Below are positions 1 to 5,689 of a DNA stretch of 6,504 nucleotides, piece by piece; within the stretch, counting starts at the first letter, position 1, and the number at the start of each line of letters is the position of its first letter. The notes under the pieces are model-generated. The model was given only the letters and a program-made list of their open reading frames with translations, searched no databases and was not told the origin of the DNA. This stretch comes from a bacterium (Candidatus Ratteibacteria) CG_4_9_14_3_um_filter_41_21. Lineage in GTDB: Bacteria; Ratteibacteria; UBA8468. Location of the stretch: the NCBI GenBank assembly GCA_002791075.1, contig PFWI01000236.1, positions 1-6,504 of the forward strand, read 5' to 3'. The position numbers and the translations under genes were made by a program.

Positions 1-72
1 TGTGTCTCCGTGACTCTGTGGTGAATATTTATTTTTTCTTTCGTGTCTTCTATATTTCGTGATTTCGTGGTA
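1..72. repeat. Repeat arm, copy 1 (gtgtctc/tcgtgatttcgtggta family), partial at left edge
   Basis: This stretch is built from degenerate ctctgtg/tcgtgat units and ends in ttcgtggta. It matches 4550-4621 in the same orientation at 69 of 72 positions by eye, with mismatches at 9, 46 and 47. It starts at the window edge, so it is probably longer. It leaves only nine bases before the valS ATG, and I see no clear promoter or Shine-Dalgarno sequence in it. The family is known as a dispersed intergenic repeat in uncultured bacteria; its function is unknown. Confidence 0.85.
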
Positions 73-81
73 ACGGTTTAA

Positions 82-2901
82 ATGGAGATTCCCAGCCAAT
101 ATAACCCGAAAGGGATTGAGGAGAAATGGTATAGGTTCTGGCTTGAAAGAGATTATTTTCAGGCGCAAAACAATTCTAAAAAGCCTTCCTATAGCATCGT
201 CATTCCACCTCCCAATATTACCGGAAGTCTGCATATGGGACATGCTTTAAATAATACCATTCAGGATATTATCATCCGTTATGAAAGAATGAAAGGGTTT
301 AATTGTCTCTGGCTTCCGGGGACCGACCACGCCGGAATTGCCACCCAAAACGTGGTGGAGCAGATGTTGTTGAAAAAGGGAATTACCCGGGCTGACCTCG
401 GAAGGGAAGAATTCCTGAAAAGGGTATGGGAATGGAAGGAAAATTATGGCAACCGCATCAGCGAGCAATTGAAAAGACTGGGAGCATCCTGCGACTGGAG
501 CCGAGAGCGTTTCACGATGGATGAAGGACTTTCTAAAGCGGTTACCGAGGTCTTTGTGCGCCTTTATCAGAAAAATCTTATCTACCAGGGTAATTATATT
601 ATTAACTGGTGCCCGAGATGCGAGACCGCACTTTCCGATGAGGAAGCAGAACATCAAGAGAAAGAAGGATTTCTTTATTACATCAAATATCCCTTGGTTA
701 ACGGGAAAGGCTTTCTTACGGTTGCTACCACCAGGCCGGAAACGATGTTTGGGGATACTGCGGTGGCAGTTAACCCCAAAGATAAACGGTATAAAAATTT
801 TATTGGCCAGGAACTGAGATTGCCTTTAACCAGGAGAAAAATCCCGGTAATTTCTCATCGTTTGGTTGACCCTGATTTTGGCAGCGGCGCAGTTAAAGTT
901 ACCCCGGCCCACGACCCTAACGACTTTTTAATCGGCAAAGAGAGAAATCTTGCCTTTATTACCGTTATTGACACCAAAGGAAAAATGAATCAAGGAGCCG
1001 GCAAATTCGAAGGGCTTGACCGGTCTGAGTGTAGAAAAAGAGCGATTGAGGAATTAAAAAAAATTAACCTTTTTGAAAAACAGACTATTCATCACCATAG
1101 CATTGGGCACTGTTACCGCTGCAATACAATTATTGAACCGTATCTTTCCCAACAATGGTTCATAAGCATGAAGCCTCTGGCCGAAAAAGCCATCAAGGAA
1201 GCAAAAAATGAAAAACCGAAATTTTATCCTCCCCGCTGGAAGAAGGTTTACCTTAACTGGCTGGAGAATATTCAAGATTGGTGCATTTCCAGACAAATCT
1301 GGTGGGGACACCGCCTGCCTGTCTATTATTGTAGCAGATGTCAGAATACAGGCAGTTCAGAGTTAAGAATTAAAAGTTTAAAGTTAAAAGTCCAAAATTC
1401 AAAATTCAATGAGGGAGTAATTGTTGCAAAGGAAAAACCGGAGAAATGTCCGGTTTGCGGCTCAAAAAATTTAATTCAGGAAACCGATGTCCTGGATACC
1501 TGGTTTTCTTCCTGGCTCTGGCCTTTCTCTGCTCTTGGTTGGCCAAAAGAAACCGAAGATTTAAAGAGATTTTACCCTACTGACACCCTCGTGACTGCCC
1601 CCGAAATTATCTTCTTCTGGGTTGCCAGAATGGTGATGGCAGGAATAGAGTTTAAAAAAAAGGTCCCTTTCTCCAATGTTTACCTCCATGGCACAGTCCG
1701 GGATGCGCAAGGCAGAAAGATGAGCAAATCTCTGGGTAATGCCATAGACCCCTTACAAATCATTGATGATGTAGGAACCGATGCTCTTCGCTACAGCATT
1801 GTTCTTATCACCGCTACCGGTCAGGACCTTTTTTTAGGCAAAGACACTTTTAATCTGGGACGAAATTTTTGTAATAAAATCTGGAATGCTTCAAGATTTA
1901 TTTTGATGAATTTGGGAGAAAATCCACTCCCCACTCCCCACTCCCCACTCCCCATTGGTGCTTTTTCTCTGCCACAGCGGTGGATTTTAACCAAACTCAA
2001 CCTTCTTATTAAAGACGTTACGAATTCTTTAGATTCTTTCAGGTTTAATGAAGCGGCGCATTCTCTTTATGAATTCTTCTGGCATCAGTTTTGTGACTGG
2101 TATTTGGAGACCGCCAAAATAGAGTTAAAAGTTAAGAGTTCAAGTTACCCCTCACCCCTCCCTCTCCCTCAAGGGGAGAGGATAAAGGTGAGGGTAAAAA
2201 AGGAAATTCCTATGCATTCAGAGTTAAAAGTTCAACATTCGTTGACTATTCTTGCTGATGTGCTGGAGAATAGCATGAAATTGCTTCATCCTTTCATTCC
2301 CTTTATTACTGAAGAGGTCTGGCAGAGGCTAAAGGCAGTAAAAAGTGAAAAGTTAAAAGTTAAAAGTTCAGGAAGTATTATGACCAGTGAGTGGCCAAAA
2401 TCTAATCAAGAACTAATAGATAAAAACTCTCTTGCGCAGATGGACGTTCTAATCAGCCTGGTTGTTGCAATTAGAGATTTGCGGGCAAGATTTCACCTTC
2501 AACCCTCACAAGAAATTACCATTATTTTGGTGACGGAAGAGAAACAAAAGAAGAAAACCGTGGCGGAAAACAAGTTTTATCTGAAAGCCCTTTGCCGGTT
2601 AAAGGAATTAAAGATAGAAAAAAGTTTTCTCAGGGAGAAATTGCAAGCGAGAAGTTTAATTACGGGAATTGAGATTATTCTTCCGTTAGAGGGGGTAATT
2701 GATTTAGAAATTGAAAGGGAAAGAACAAAAAAAGAAATCAGGCAAATAGAGGAAGCATTAAAAGCCACCGGGAGTAAATTAACCAGCAAAAACTTTTTAA
2801 AGAAGGCTCCTCAACCAGTCGTTCTGAAGGAAAAGGAGAAAGAAAAATCTTTCAGGGAAAAATTAAAGAAATTAAAGGAAACAGCTGATTTTATAAGGTA
2901 G
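82..2901 (+). CDS. valS: Valine--tRNA ligase (ValRS), with repeat-derived insertions
   Basis: This cytoplasmic class Ia aminoacyl-tRNA synthetase charges tRNA-Val with valine and edits mischarged threonine. The 939-residue product has IPPPNITGSLHMGHAL (41-56, with the HIGH-type motif HMGH at 51-54), an editing domain at about 200-345 with TTRPETMFGDTA (216-227) and GSGAVKVTPAHDPND (267-281), and the KMSKS loop at 546-550. Cysteine pairs at 177/180, 344/347, 417/420 and 456/459 are likely zinc ligands. The anticodon-binding domain follows, and the end (about 870-939) is the lysine/glutamate-rich coiled-coil arm. The start is supported by the typical opening MEIPSQYNPKGIEEKWY and an in-frame TAA immediately upstream. 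No good Shine-Dalgarno is visible. Unusually, low-complexity segments at about 424-445, 613-625, 681-718 and 751-766 are encoded by repeat DNA and lie in loops between conserved blocks. Identity is essentially certain; folding of the insertions is unknown. Confidence 0.98.
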   Translation: MEIPSQYNPKGIEEKWYRFWLERDYFQAQNNSKKPSYSIVIPPPNITGSLHMGHALNNTIQDIIIRYERMKGFNCLWLPGTDHAGIATQNVVEQMLLKKGITRADLGREEFLKRVWEWKENYGNRISEQLKRLGASCDWSRERFTMDEGLSKAVTEVFVRLYQKNLIYQGNYIINWCPRCETALSDEEAEHQEKEGFLYYIKYPLVNGKGFLTVATTRPETMFGDTAVAVNPKDKRYKNFIGQELRLPLTRRKIPVISHRLVDPDFGSGAVKVTPAHDPNDFLIGKERNLAFITVIDTKGKMNQGAGKFEGLDRSECRKRAIEELKKINLFEKQTIHHHSIGHCYRCNTIIEPYLSQQWFISMKPLAEKAIKEAKNEKPKFYPPRWKKVYLNWLENIQDWCISRQIWWGHRLPVYYCSRCQNTGSSELRIKSLKLKVQNSKFNEGVIVAKEKPEKCPVCGSKNLIQETDVLDTWFSSWLWPFSALGWPKETEDLKRFYPTDTLVTAPEIIFFWVARMVMAGIEFKKKVPFSNVYLHGTVRDAQGRKMSKSLGNAIDPLQIIDDVGTDALRYSIVLITATGQDLFLGKDTFNLGRNFCNKIWNASRFILMNLGENPLPTPHSPLPIGAFSLPQRWILTKLNLLIKDVTNSLDSFRFNEAAHSLYEFFWHQFCDWYLETAKIELKVKSSSYPSPLPLPQGERIKVRVKKEIPMHSELKVQHSLTILADVLENSMKLLHPFIPFITEEVWQRLKAVKSEKLKVKSSGSIMTSEWPKSNQELIDKNSLAQMDVLISLVVAIRDLRARFHLQPSQEITIILVTEEKQKKKTVAENKFYLKALCRLKELKIEKSFLREKLQARSLITGIEIILPLEGVIDLEIERERTKKEIRQIEEALKATGSKLTSKNFLKKAPQPVVLKEKEKEKSFREKLKKLKETADFIR
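1359..1410 (+). repeat. AAAAGTT/AAAATTC-type degenerate heptamer tract inside valS
   Basis: The tract runs through agttaagaattaaaag, variants of aaaagtt, and then two aaaattc units. It encodes ELRIKSLKLKVQNSKFN, inserted between the cysteine pairs C417/C420 and C456/C459 of ValRS, so it enlarges a zinc-ribbon loop. All TAA trinucleotides in it (at 1364, 1371, 1379 and 1385) fall outside the valS reading frame. Tracts of this kind (KVQNSKF-like peptides) are familiar from repeat-rich bacterial genomes. Confidence 0.8.
1924..1954 (+). repeat. Perfect CCACTCC heptamer tandem array inside valS
   Basis: Four perfect copies of ccactcc plus a partial cca, 31 bp in all, encode NPLPTPHSPLPI at about residues 614-625 of ValRS. 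A unit of seven bases means any gain or loss of one copy shifts the frame. The same unit recurs in nrnA at 4970-4996 on the same strand and read in the same phase (SPLPTP). It resembles, but is not identical to, the heptameric short tandemly repeated sequences (CCCCAGT-type) described in filamentous cyanobacteria. Confidence 0.9.
2121..2237 (+). repeat. Composite insertion in valS: two AAAAGTT-type tracts around a nested hairpin
   Basis: An agagttaaaagttaagagttc tract (from 2121) is followed by a pyrimidine-rich inverted repeat and a second gagttaaaagttc tract (2221-2233). The peptide is ELKVKSSSYPSPLPLPQGER followed by a lysine-rich stretch and SELKVQ (about 681-718). The two flanking tracts are read in the same phase, both giving ELKV. 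This looks like one repeat nested in another, or a hairpin element that landed in a heptamer tract. Confidence 0.75.
2149..2194 (+). repeat. Nested inverted repeat (hairpin element) inside valS
   Basis: Outer arms ccctcacc (2149-2156) and ggtgaggg (2187-2194) are perfect complements. Inside them, cctctccc (2161-2168) pairs perfectly with gggagagg (2174-2181), leaving a five-base loop. The form matches a widespread class of ccctcacc...ctctccc...gggagag...ggtgaggg palindromic repeats usually found between genes. Here it is translated as SPLPLPQGERIKVRV within ValRS. Confidence 0.8.
2341..2368 (+). repeat. AAAAGTT heptamer array (aaaagtg + 3x aaaagtt) inside valS
   Basis: One aaaagtg and three perfect aaaagtt units encode KSEKLKVKSS at about residues 754-763 of ValRS, in the linker after the conserved HPFIPFITEEVW segment. 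Unit junctions create TGA at 2346 and TAA at 2354 and 2361, none in the valS frame. One further unit would put TAA at 2368, which is in frame; the array stops there with tca instead. Confidence 0.85.
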
Positions 2902-2951
2902 TGCGAGGCTTTATAGCCTCGCTAATAGGCGACCCTGAAGGGTCGCACTAC
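2898..2951. repeat. Nested palindromic repeat spanning the valS stop codon
   Basis: Outer arms gtagtgcga (2898-2906) and tcgcactac (2943-2951) are perfect complements. Between and overlapping them sit two hairpins: gcgaggct/agcctcgc (2903-2910 with 2915-2922, four-base loop) and gcgaccct/agggtcgc (2929-2936 with 2939-2946, a two-base spacer that would open to a slightly larger loop). Because the arms share gcga/tcgc bases, the element can fold as two separate hairpins or as an outer stem with trimmed inner ones. The TAG at 2899-2901 is the valS stop, so the element supplies it. There is no T-tract after it, so it is not a canonical intrinsic terminator, and rplU follows within 20 nt. Confidence 0.85.
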
Positions 2952-2955
2952 TAAC

Positions 2956-2961
2956 GGAGGT
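2956..2961 (+). promoter_or_regulatory. Strong Shine-Dalgarno sequence for rplU
   Basis: The sequence ggaggt, part of ggaggtgagg, lies eight bases before the rplU ATG. It is the only near-perfect anti-16S match ahead of a gene in this window; valS and hflX have none obvious. It fits the high expression expected of a ribosomal protein and allows independent initiation after the structured valS-rplU gap. Confidence 0.85.
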
Positions 2962-2969
2962 GAGGCAAA

Positions 2970-3284
2970 ATGTATGCGATTGTTAAATTTAAGGGGAAGC
3001 AGTATAAAATAAAGGAAGGAGAGGAATTTGACGTTGACCGAATCGACGCTCAAAAAGGCGATAAGGTTAGCATTGACGACATTCTTTTTCTTTCTCCTGA
3101 TAACCAGGAACCTCTTTTTAGCCAGGAGAATTTAAAAAAAACAAAGGTGCTCTGCGAGGTGCTAAAACAGGGAAAGGGAAAGAAAGAATTTAGTTTTAAG
3201 ACTAACTCAAGAACAAACTATAAAAGAAAAATTGGTTTTCGTCCCTCCTTTACCAAACTAAAGGTTTTAAAGATAGAATTATAA
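2970..3284 (+). CDS. rplU: 50S ribosomal protein L21 (bL21)
   Basis: bL21 is a large-subunit protein that binds 23S rRNA early in assembly. The 104-residue product has the family's usual length and opening, MYAIVKFKGKQYKIKEGEEF, followed by GDKVSIDDILFL. The basic C-terminal stretch (about 78-104) contains TNYKRKIGFRPSFTKLKVLKIEL-like sequence. Where most bL21 proteins carry GHRQ, this one reads GFRP, so the histidine and glutamine of the signature are replaced while the glycine and arginine remain. The start is fixed by the strong Shine-Dalgarno. The usual downstream partner rpmA (bL27) is absent; hflX begins 10 nt later, so the two are probably co-transcribed. Identity is secure despite the divergent tail. 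Confidence 0.96.
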   Translation: MYAIVKFKGKQYKIKEGEEFDVDRIDAQKGDKVSIDDILFLSPDNQEPLFSQENLKKTKVLCEVLKQGKGKKEFSFKTNSRTNYKRKIGFRPSFTKLKVLKIEL

Positions 3285-3294
3285 AAACTTTTTC

Positions 3295-4545
3295 ATGAAA
3301 GAAACAAGGCCAAAAAACTTCAGGGGAGTAAGAACCATTCTTATTATCACTGGGGAGGAAAATAATTGGGATGAAGAGCGAAAAGAAAGAGAATTAAGGG
3401 ATTTAGCAAAAAGTTGCGGTCTTTTAGTGGTTTTCACTAAGGTTATCAGGCAAAAAGTTTTTTTTCCAGCTACCTACATCTCTAAAGGAAAGATAGAAGT
3501 TATCCGCCAGATTACCGTTCAAGAAAAGGCGGGTCTGGTCATTTTTGATCAGGAACTCTCCCCTACCCAGCAAAGAAATTTGGAAAATATTCTTGAGTTG
3601 AAAATTATTGACCGCACCAGTCTGATTTTAGAAATCTTCGCGCAACATGCTCATAGCCGCGAAGGAAAACTCCAGGTAGAGTTAGCCCAGTTGATCTACC
3701 TGCTTCCGAGATTAACCGGAAAAGGCGTGTTGCTCTCCCGATTGGGAGGAGGTATCGGCACCAGAGGTCCCGGAGAGATGAAATTAGAGGTAGACCGCAG
3801 AAGAATCCGGGAAAGAATTAGCAAGTTAAACCAGAGGATAAAAAAACTGGAGCAACATCGCGCCCTTTTGCGTCAGCAACGAGAAGAGAAAGGGTTTTTT
3901 CTGGTATCCCTGGTTGGCTACACCAATGTTGGCAAATCCACTCTGATCAATAACCTTGCCAAAAAGAAAAACGTCTATGTTGACGACCGGCTCTTTTCTA
4001 CCCTTGACCCGAGAACGAGGGTGGTTTATCTCTCCAACGGAAAAAAATTTCTCTTTACGGATACGGTTGGTCTTTTGCATAAACTTCCCCATCATCTTTT
4101 CCATTCTTTTAGGGCAACTTTGGAAGAATTACGTTACGCCGATTTGCTGATTAATCTCCTTGACGCATCCAGTTCATTCATTGACCAGCAAAACGAGACC
4201 GTACTTTCCACATTACAGGAATTAAAAATTGAAAATCAACCGATTCTTACGGTTCTCAACAAAAAAGATTTAATCAGAAATAAATTTCTCCTGGAGAGAT
4301 TAAGAAGAAAATTTCCCGAGGCCGTCTTCATCTCCGCTCTCACCGGTGAGGGCTTAAAAGAGTTAAAAGAAAGAATAGCAAAAAATCTGCCTAACCACGA
4401 ATTAACACGAATAAAAAACAAAGATTACCACGAAGACACGAAGACACGAAAAACTATCACCACTTTAACCACAAATAAAATTTTACCACAAAGGCACCAA
4501 GACTCAAAGCACTCCAAGAAAAAATTTATTTATAATTCTTGGTGA
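3295..4545 (+). CDS. hflX: GTPase HflX, C-terminal domain replaced by a repeat-encoded tail
   Basis: HflX is a translation-factor-class GTPase that binds the 50S subunit and splits stalled or stress-inactivated ribosomes. The 416-residue product has an N-terminal HflX domain (about 12-140), the glycine-rich LGGGIGTRGPGE (150-161), a helical linker with RRRIRERISKLNQRIKKLEQ (168-187), and a G domain with G1 GYTNVGKST (208-216), switch region STLDPRTR (235-242), G3 DTVGL (256-260), G4 NKKD (322-325) and G5 SAL (347-349). The G domain ends near residue 365. In E. coli-type HflX a further C-terminal domain follows; here residues from about 367 onward (NHELTRIKNKDYHEDTKTRK and beyond) are translated repeat DNA. 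Some HflX homologues naturally lack that domain, so loss may predate the repeat. No clear Shine-Dalgarno precedes the ATG, suggesting translational coupling to rplU. Confidence 0.95.
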   Translation: MKETRPKNFRGVRTILIITGEENNWDEERKERELRDLAKSCGLLVVFTKVIRQKVFFPATYISKGKIEVIRQITVQEKAGLVIFDQELSPTQQRNLENILELKIIDRTSLILEIFAQHAHSREGKLQVELAQLIYLLPRLTGKGVLLSRLGGGIGTRGPGEMKLEVDRRRIRERISKLNQRIKKLEQHRALLRQQREEKGFFLVSLVGYTNVGKSTLINNLAKKKNVYVDDRLFSTLDPRTRVVYLSNGKKFLFTDTVGLLHKLPHHLFHSFRATLEELRYADLLINLLDASSSFIDQQNETVLSTLQELKIENQPILTVLNKKDLIRNKFLLERLRRKFPEAVFISALTGEGLKELKERIAKNLPNHELTRIKNKDYHEDTKTRKTITTLTTNKILPQRHQDSKHSKKKFIYNSW

Positions 4546-4660
4546 ACTCTGTGTCTCTGTGACTCTGTGGTGAATATTTATTTTTTCTTTCGTGATTTCT
4601 ATATTTCGTGATTTCGTGGTAGTCTTTTCTCTGTGTCTTTGTGTCTCTGTGGTGAATATT
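4392..4660. repeat. Composite repeat island covering the hflX 3' end and the hflX-nrnA gap
   Basis: Left-hand units (taaccacgaattaacacga, taccacgaagacacgaag, then accacaaaggcaccaagac) face right-hand units (ctctgtgtctctgtg, ttcgtgatttcgtggta), making a long imperfect inverted repeat. Examples of paired arms are taccacgaa (4426-4434) with ttcgtggta (4613-4621), and caccaag (4495-4501) with cttggtg (4538-4544). A third arm at 4629-4660 repeats 4547-4578 with 30 of 32 positions equal. The first ~150 bp encode the last ~50 residues of HflX, and the hflX stop TGA lies in cttggtga. The island stops at the nrnA ATG. No transposase or other open frame is associated. Confidence 0.85.
4550..4621. repeat. 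Repeat arm, copy 2 (direct repeat of 1-72)
   Basis: This 72-bp segment repeats positions 1-72 in the same orientation with three mismatches, offset by 4549 bp. The pair brackets valS, rplU and hflX. Such close similarity over an otherwise degenerate repeat family suggests recent duplication, gene conversion, or an assembly join at the repeat. Confidence 0.9.
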
Positions 4661-5689
4661 ATGATGAAAAAAATTGTTTCTGTTTTAAAACATTGCAGAA
4701 GTTTTTTAATTACTTCCCATATTGGCCCGGATGGGGATAGCATCAGCAGCCAAATTGCCCTGGCCCTCCTTCTGGAAAAACTGGGTAAGAGAAAAAAAGT
4801 AATAATTATTAACGAGCATACGGTCCCTCAAATTTATCGTTTTCTGCCCCACGTCAACAGGGTTTCCGCTCCTTACTCTCTGCTGCCTGCTCCCTCTTCT
4901 TTTGAAATTGCAATTGTTCTGGATTGCAGCAATTTAGAAAGAACTGGAAAGATTAGCTCTCTGATTTCTACTCCCCGCTCCCCACTCCCCACTCCCTTAA
5001 TAATTAACATCGATCATCATCTGGATAATAGCTTTTTCGGCGATTTTAATTGGGTTGATAAAAAAGCCAGTAGTGTCTCCGAGCAAATTTTTTCTTTGAG
5101 CAAAATTTTAGGGCTTCCTTTAAATAAGAAATTGGCAACTCTACTCTATACCGGAATTATTACCGATACCGGTTCTTTTCAATACCATCTTTCGCCCACC
5201 ACCCATAAAATTATTGCAACTTTAATCTCTAAAGGGGTAGTCCCCGAAGAAATTACCAAAAATTTGTATCAGAACCTTCCCTTTGCCTCTTTAAAACTCT
5301 TTGGCCTTGCTCTTGCTACCTTAAAGGAAAATAAAGTTCCCACTGCTTTCTTGCGAAAGCAAGAAGTGGGGAAAGACGGCAAACTCTGCTGGATGAAAGT
5401 TACCCGGGAAATGTACCAAGAAACAAAGAGCTTCATAGAGGATACCGAACCCTTTATTGATTATCTCAGACAGATTAAAGATGTCAAGGTTCTCTTTATT
5501 TTAAAAGAGAGTTCAGAAAATAAAACCAAAGCGAGTTTTCGCTCTATCGGAAAATTTGACGTGCAAAAACTCGCCAAGAAATTCGGTGGCGGCGGCCATC
5601 GGAACGCTTCCGGCGCCACCTTGAACGAACCAATAGACCAGGCAGAAAAAACAATCCTGAAGGCGATTAAACTATGGATGGGTTATTAA
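4661..5689 (+). CDS. nrnA: DHH/DHHA1 phosphoesterase, NrnA-type (oligoribonuclease / pAp phosphatase)
   Basis: NrnA-type enzymes are cytoplasmic, metal-dependent phosphoesterases that degrade 2-5 nt nanoRNAs and dephosphorylate pAp. Counting from the ATG at 4661 (342 residues), the DHH domain shows SHIGPDGDS (19-27), VLDCSN (86-91), the DHH-type IDHH (117-120) and GIITDTGSF (165-173), supplying the Asp/His metal ligands. The DHHA1 domain carries GGGGHRNASG (309-318). The frame is open back to a GTG at 4592, but those 23 extra codons (RDFVVVFSLCLCVSVV) are pure repeat translation, and the family normally begins close to the SHxxPDGD motif, so I reject them. A ggtga at 4651-4655, itself within the repeat, may serve as a weak ribosome binding site. 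A CCCCACT tract encodes STPRSPLPTP just before the IDHH strand. The gene overlaps truB by 16 nt, a common neighbourhood. Family is certain; nanoRNase versus a related DHH role is inferred. Confidence 0.92.
   Translation: MMKKIVSVLKHCRSFLITSHIGPDGDSISSQIALALLLEKLGKRKKVIIINEHTVPQIYRFLPHVNRVSAPYSLLPAPSSFEIAIVLDCSNLERTGKISSLISTPRSPLPTPLIINIDHHLDNSFFGDFNWVDKKASSVSEQIFSLSKILGLPLNKKLATLLYTGIITDTGSFQYHLSPTTHKIIATLISKGVVPEEITKNLYQNLPFASLKLFGLALATLKENKVPTAFLRKQEVGKDGKLCWMKVTREMYQETKSFIEDTEPFIDYLRQIKDVKVLFILKESSENKTKASFRSIGKFDVQKLAKKFGGGGHRNASGATLNEPIDQAEKTILKAIKLWMGY
4970..4996 (+). repeat. CCCCACT-type heptamer array inside nrnA
   Basis: Units actcccc, gctcccc, actcccc and a partial actccc (27 bp, one base off perfect) encode TPRSPLPTP at about residues 104-112 of the NrnA-type protein. 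The tract lies between the VLDCSN strand and the catalytic IDHH motif. The unit, strand and reading phase match the array in valS at 1924-1954. A looser pyrimidine stretch at about 4871-4900 (encoding YSLLPAPSS) may be a decayed relative. Confidence 0.85.

Noticed and set aside
247..657. 136-codon minus-strand frame inside valS
   Set aside because: Lies opposite the most conserved catalytic part of ValRS and shows no recognisable motif; it is a shadow frame.
1924..1954. Phase-variable switch of valS by heptamer slippage
   Set aside because: valS is essential, so switching it off is implausible as a programmed system; the array is reported as slippage-prone only.
2898..2951. Intrinsic transcription terminator after valS
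   Set aside because: The hairpins are strong but no T-tract follows, and rplU with its ribosome binding site begins immediately.
4592..4660. N-terminal extension of the NrnA-type protein from a GTG, resembling a hydrophobic signal segment
   Set aside because: It is translation of the dispersed repeat, and NrnA-family proteins are cytoplasmic and start close to the SHxxPDGD motif.
4392..4660. CRISPR array or transposon end
   Set aside because: Units are short, degenerate and tandem or inverted, with no regular unique spacers, no cas genes, no transposase and no target-site duplication.
4504..4743. Minus-strand open frame through the repeat island
   Set aside because: Its peptide (TETQRHREK-like) is the opposite-strand reading of the repeat plus the nrnA 5' end; no family features or ribosome binding site.
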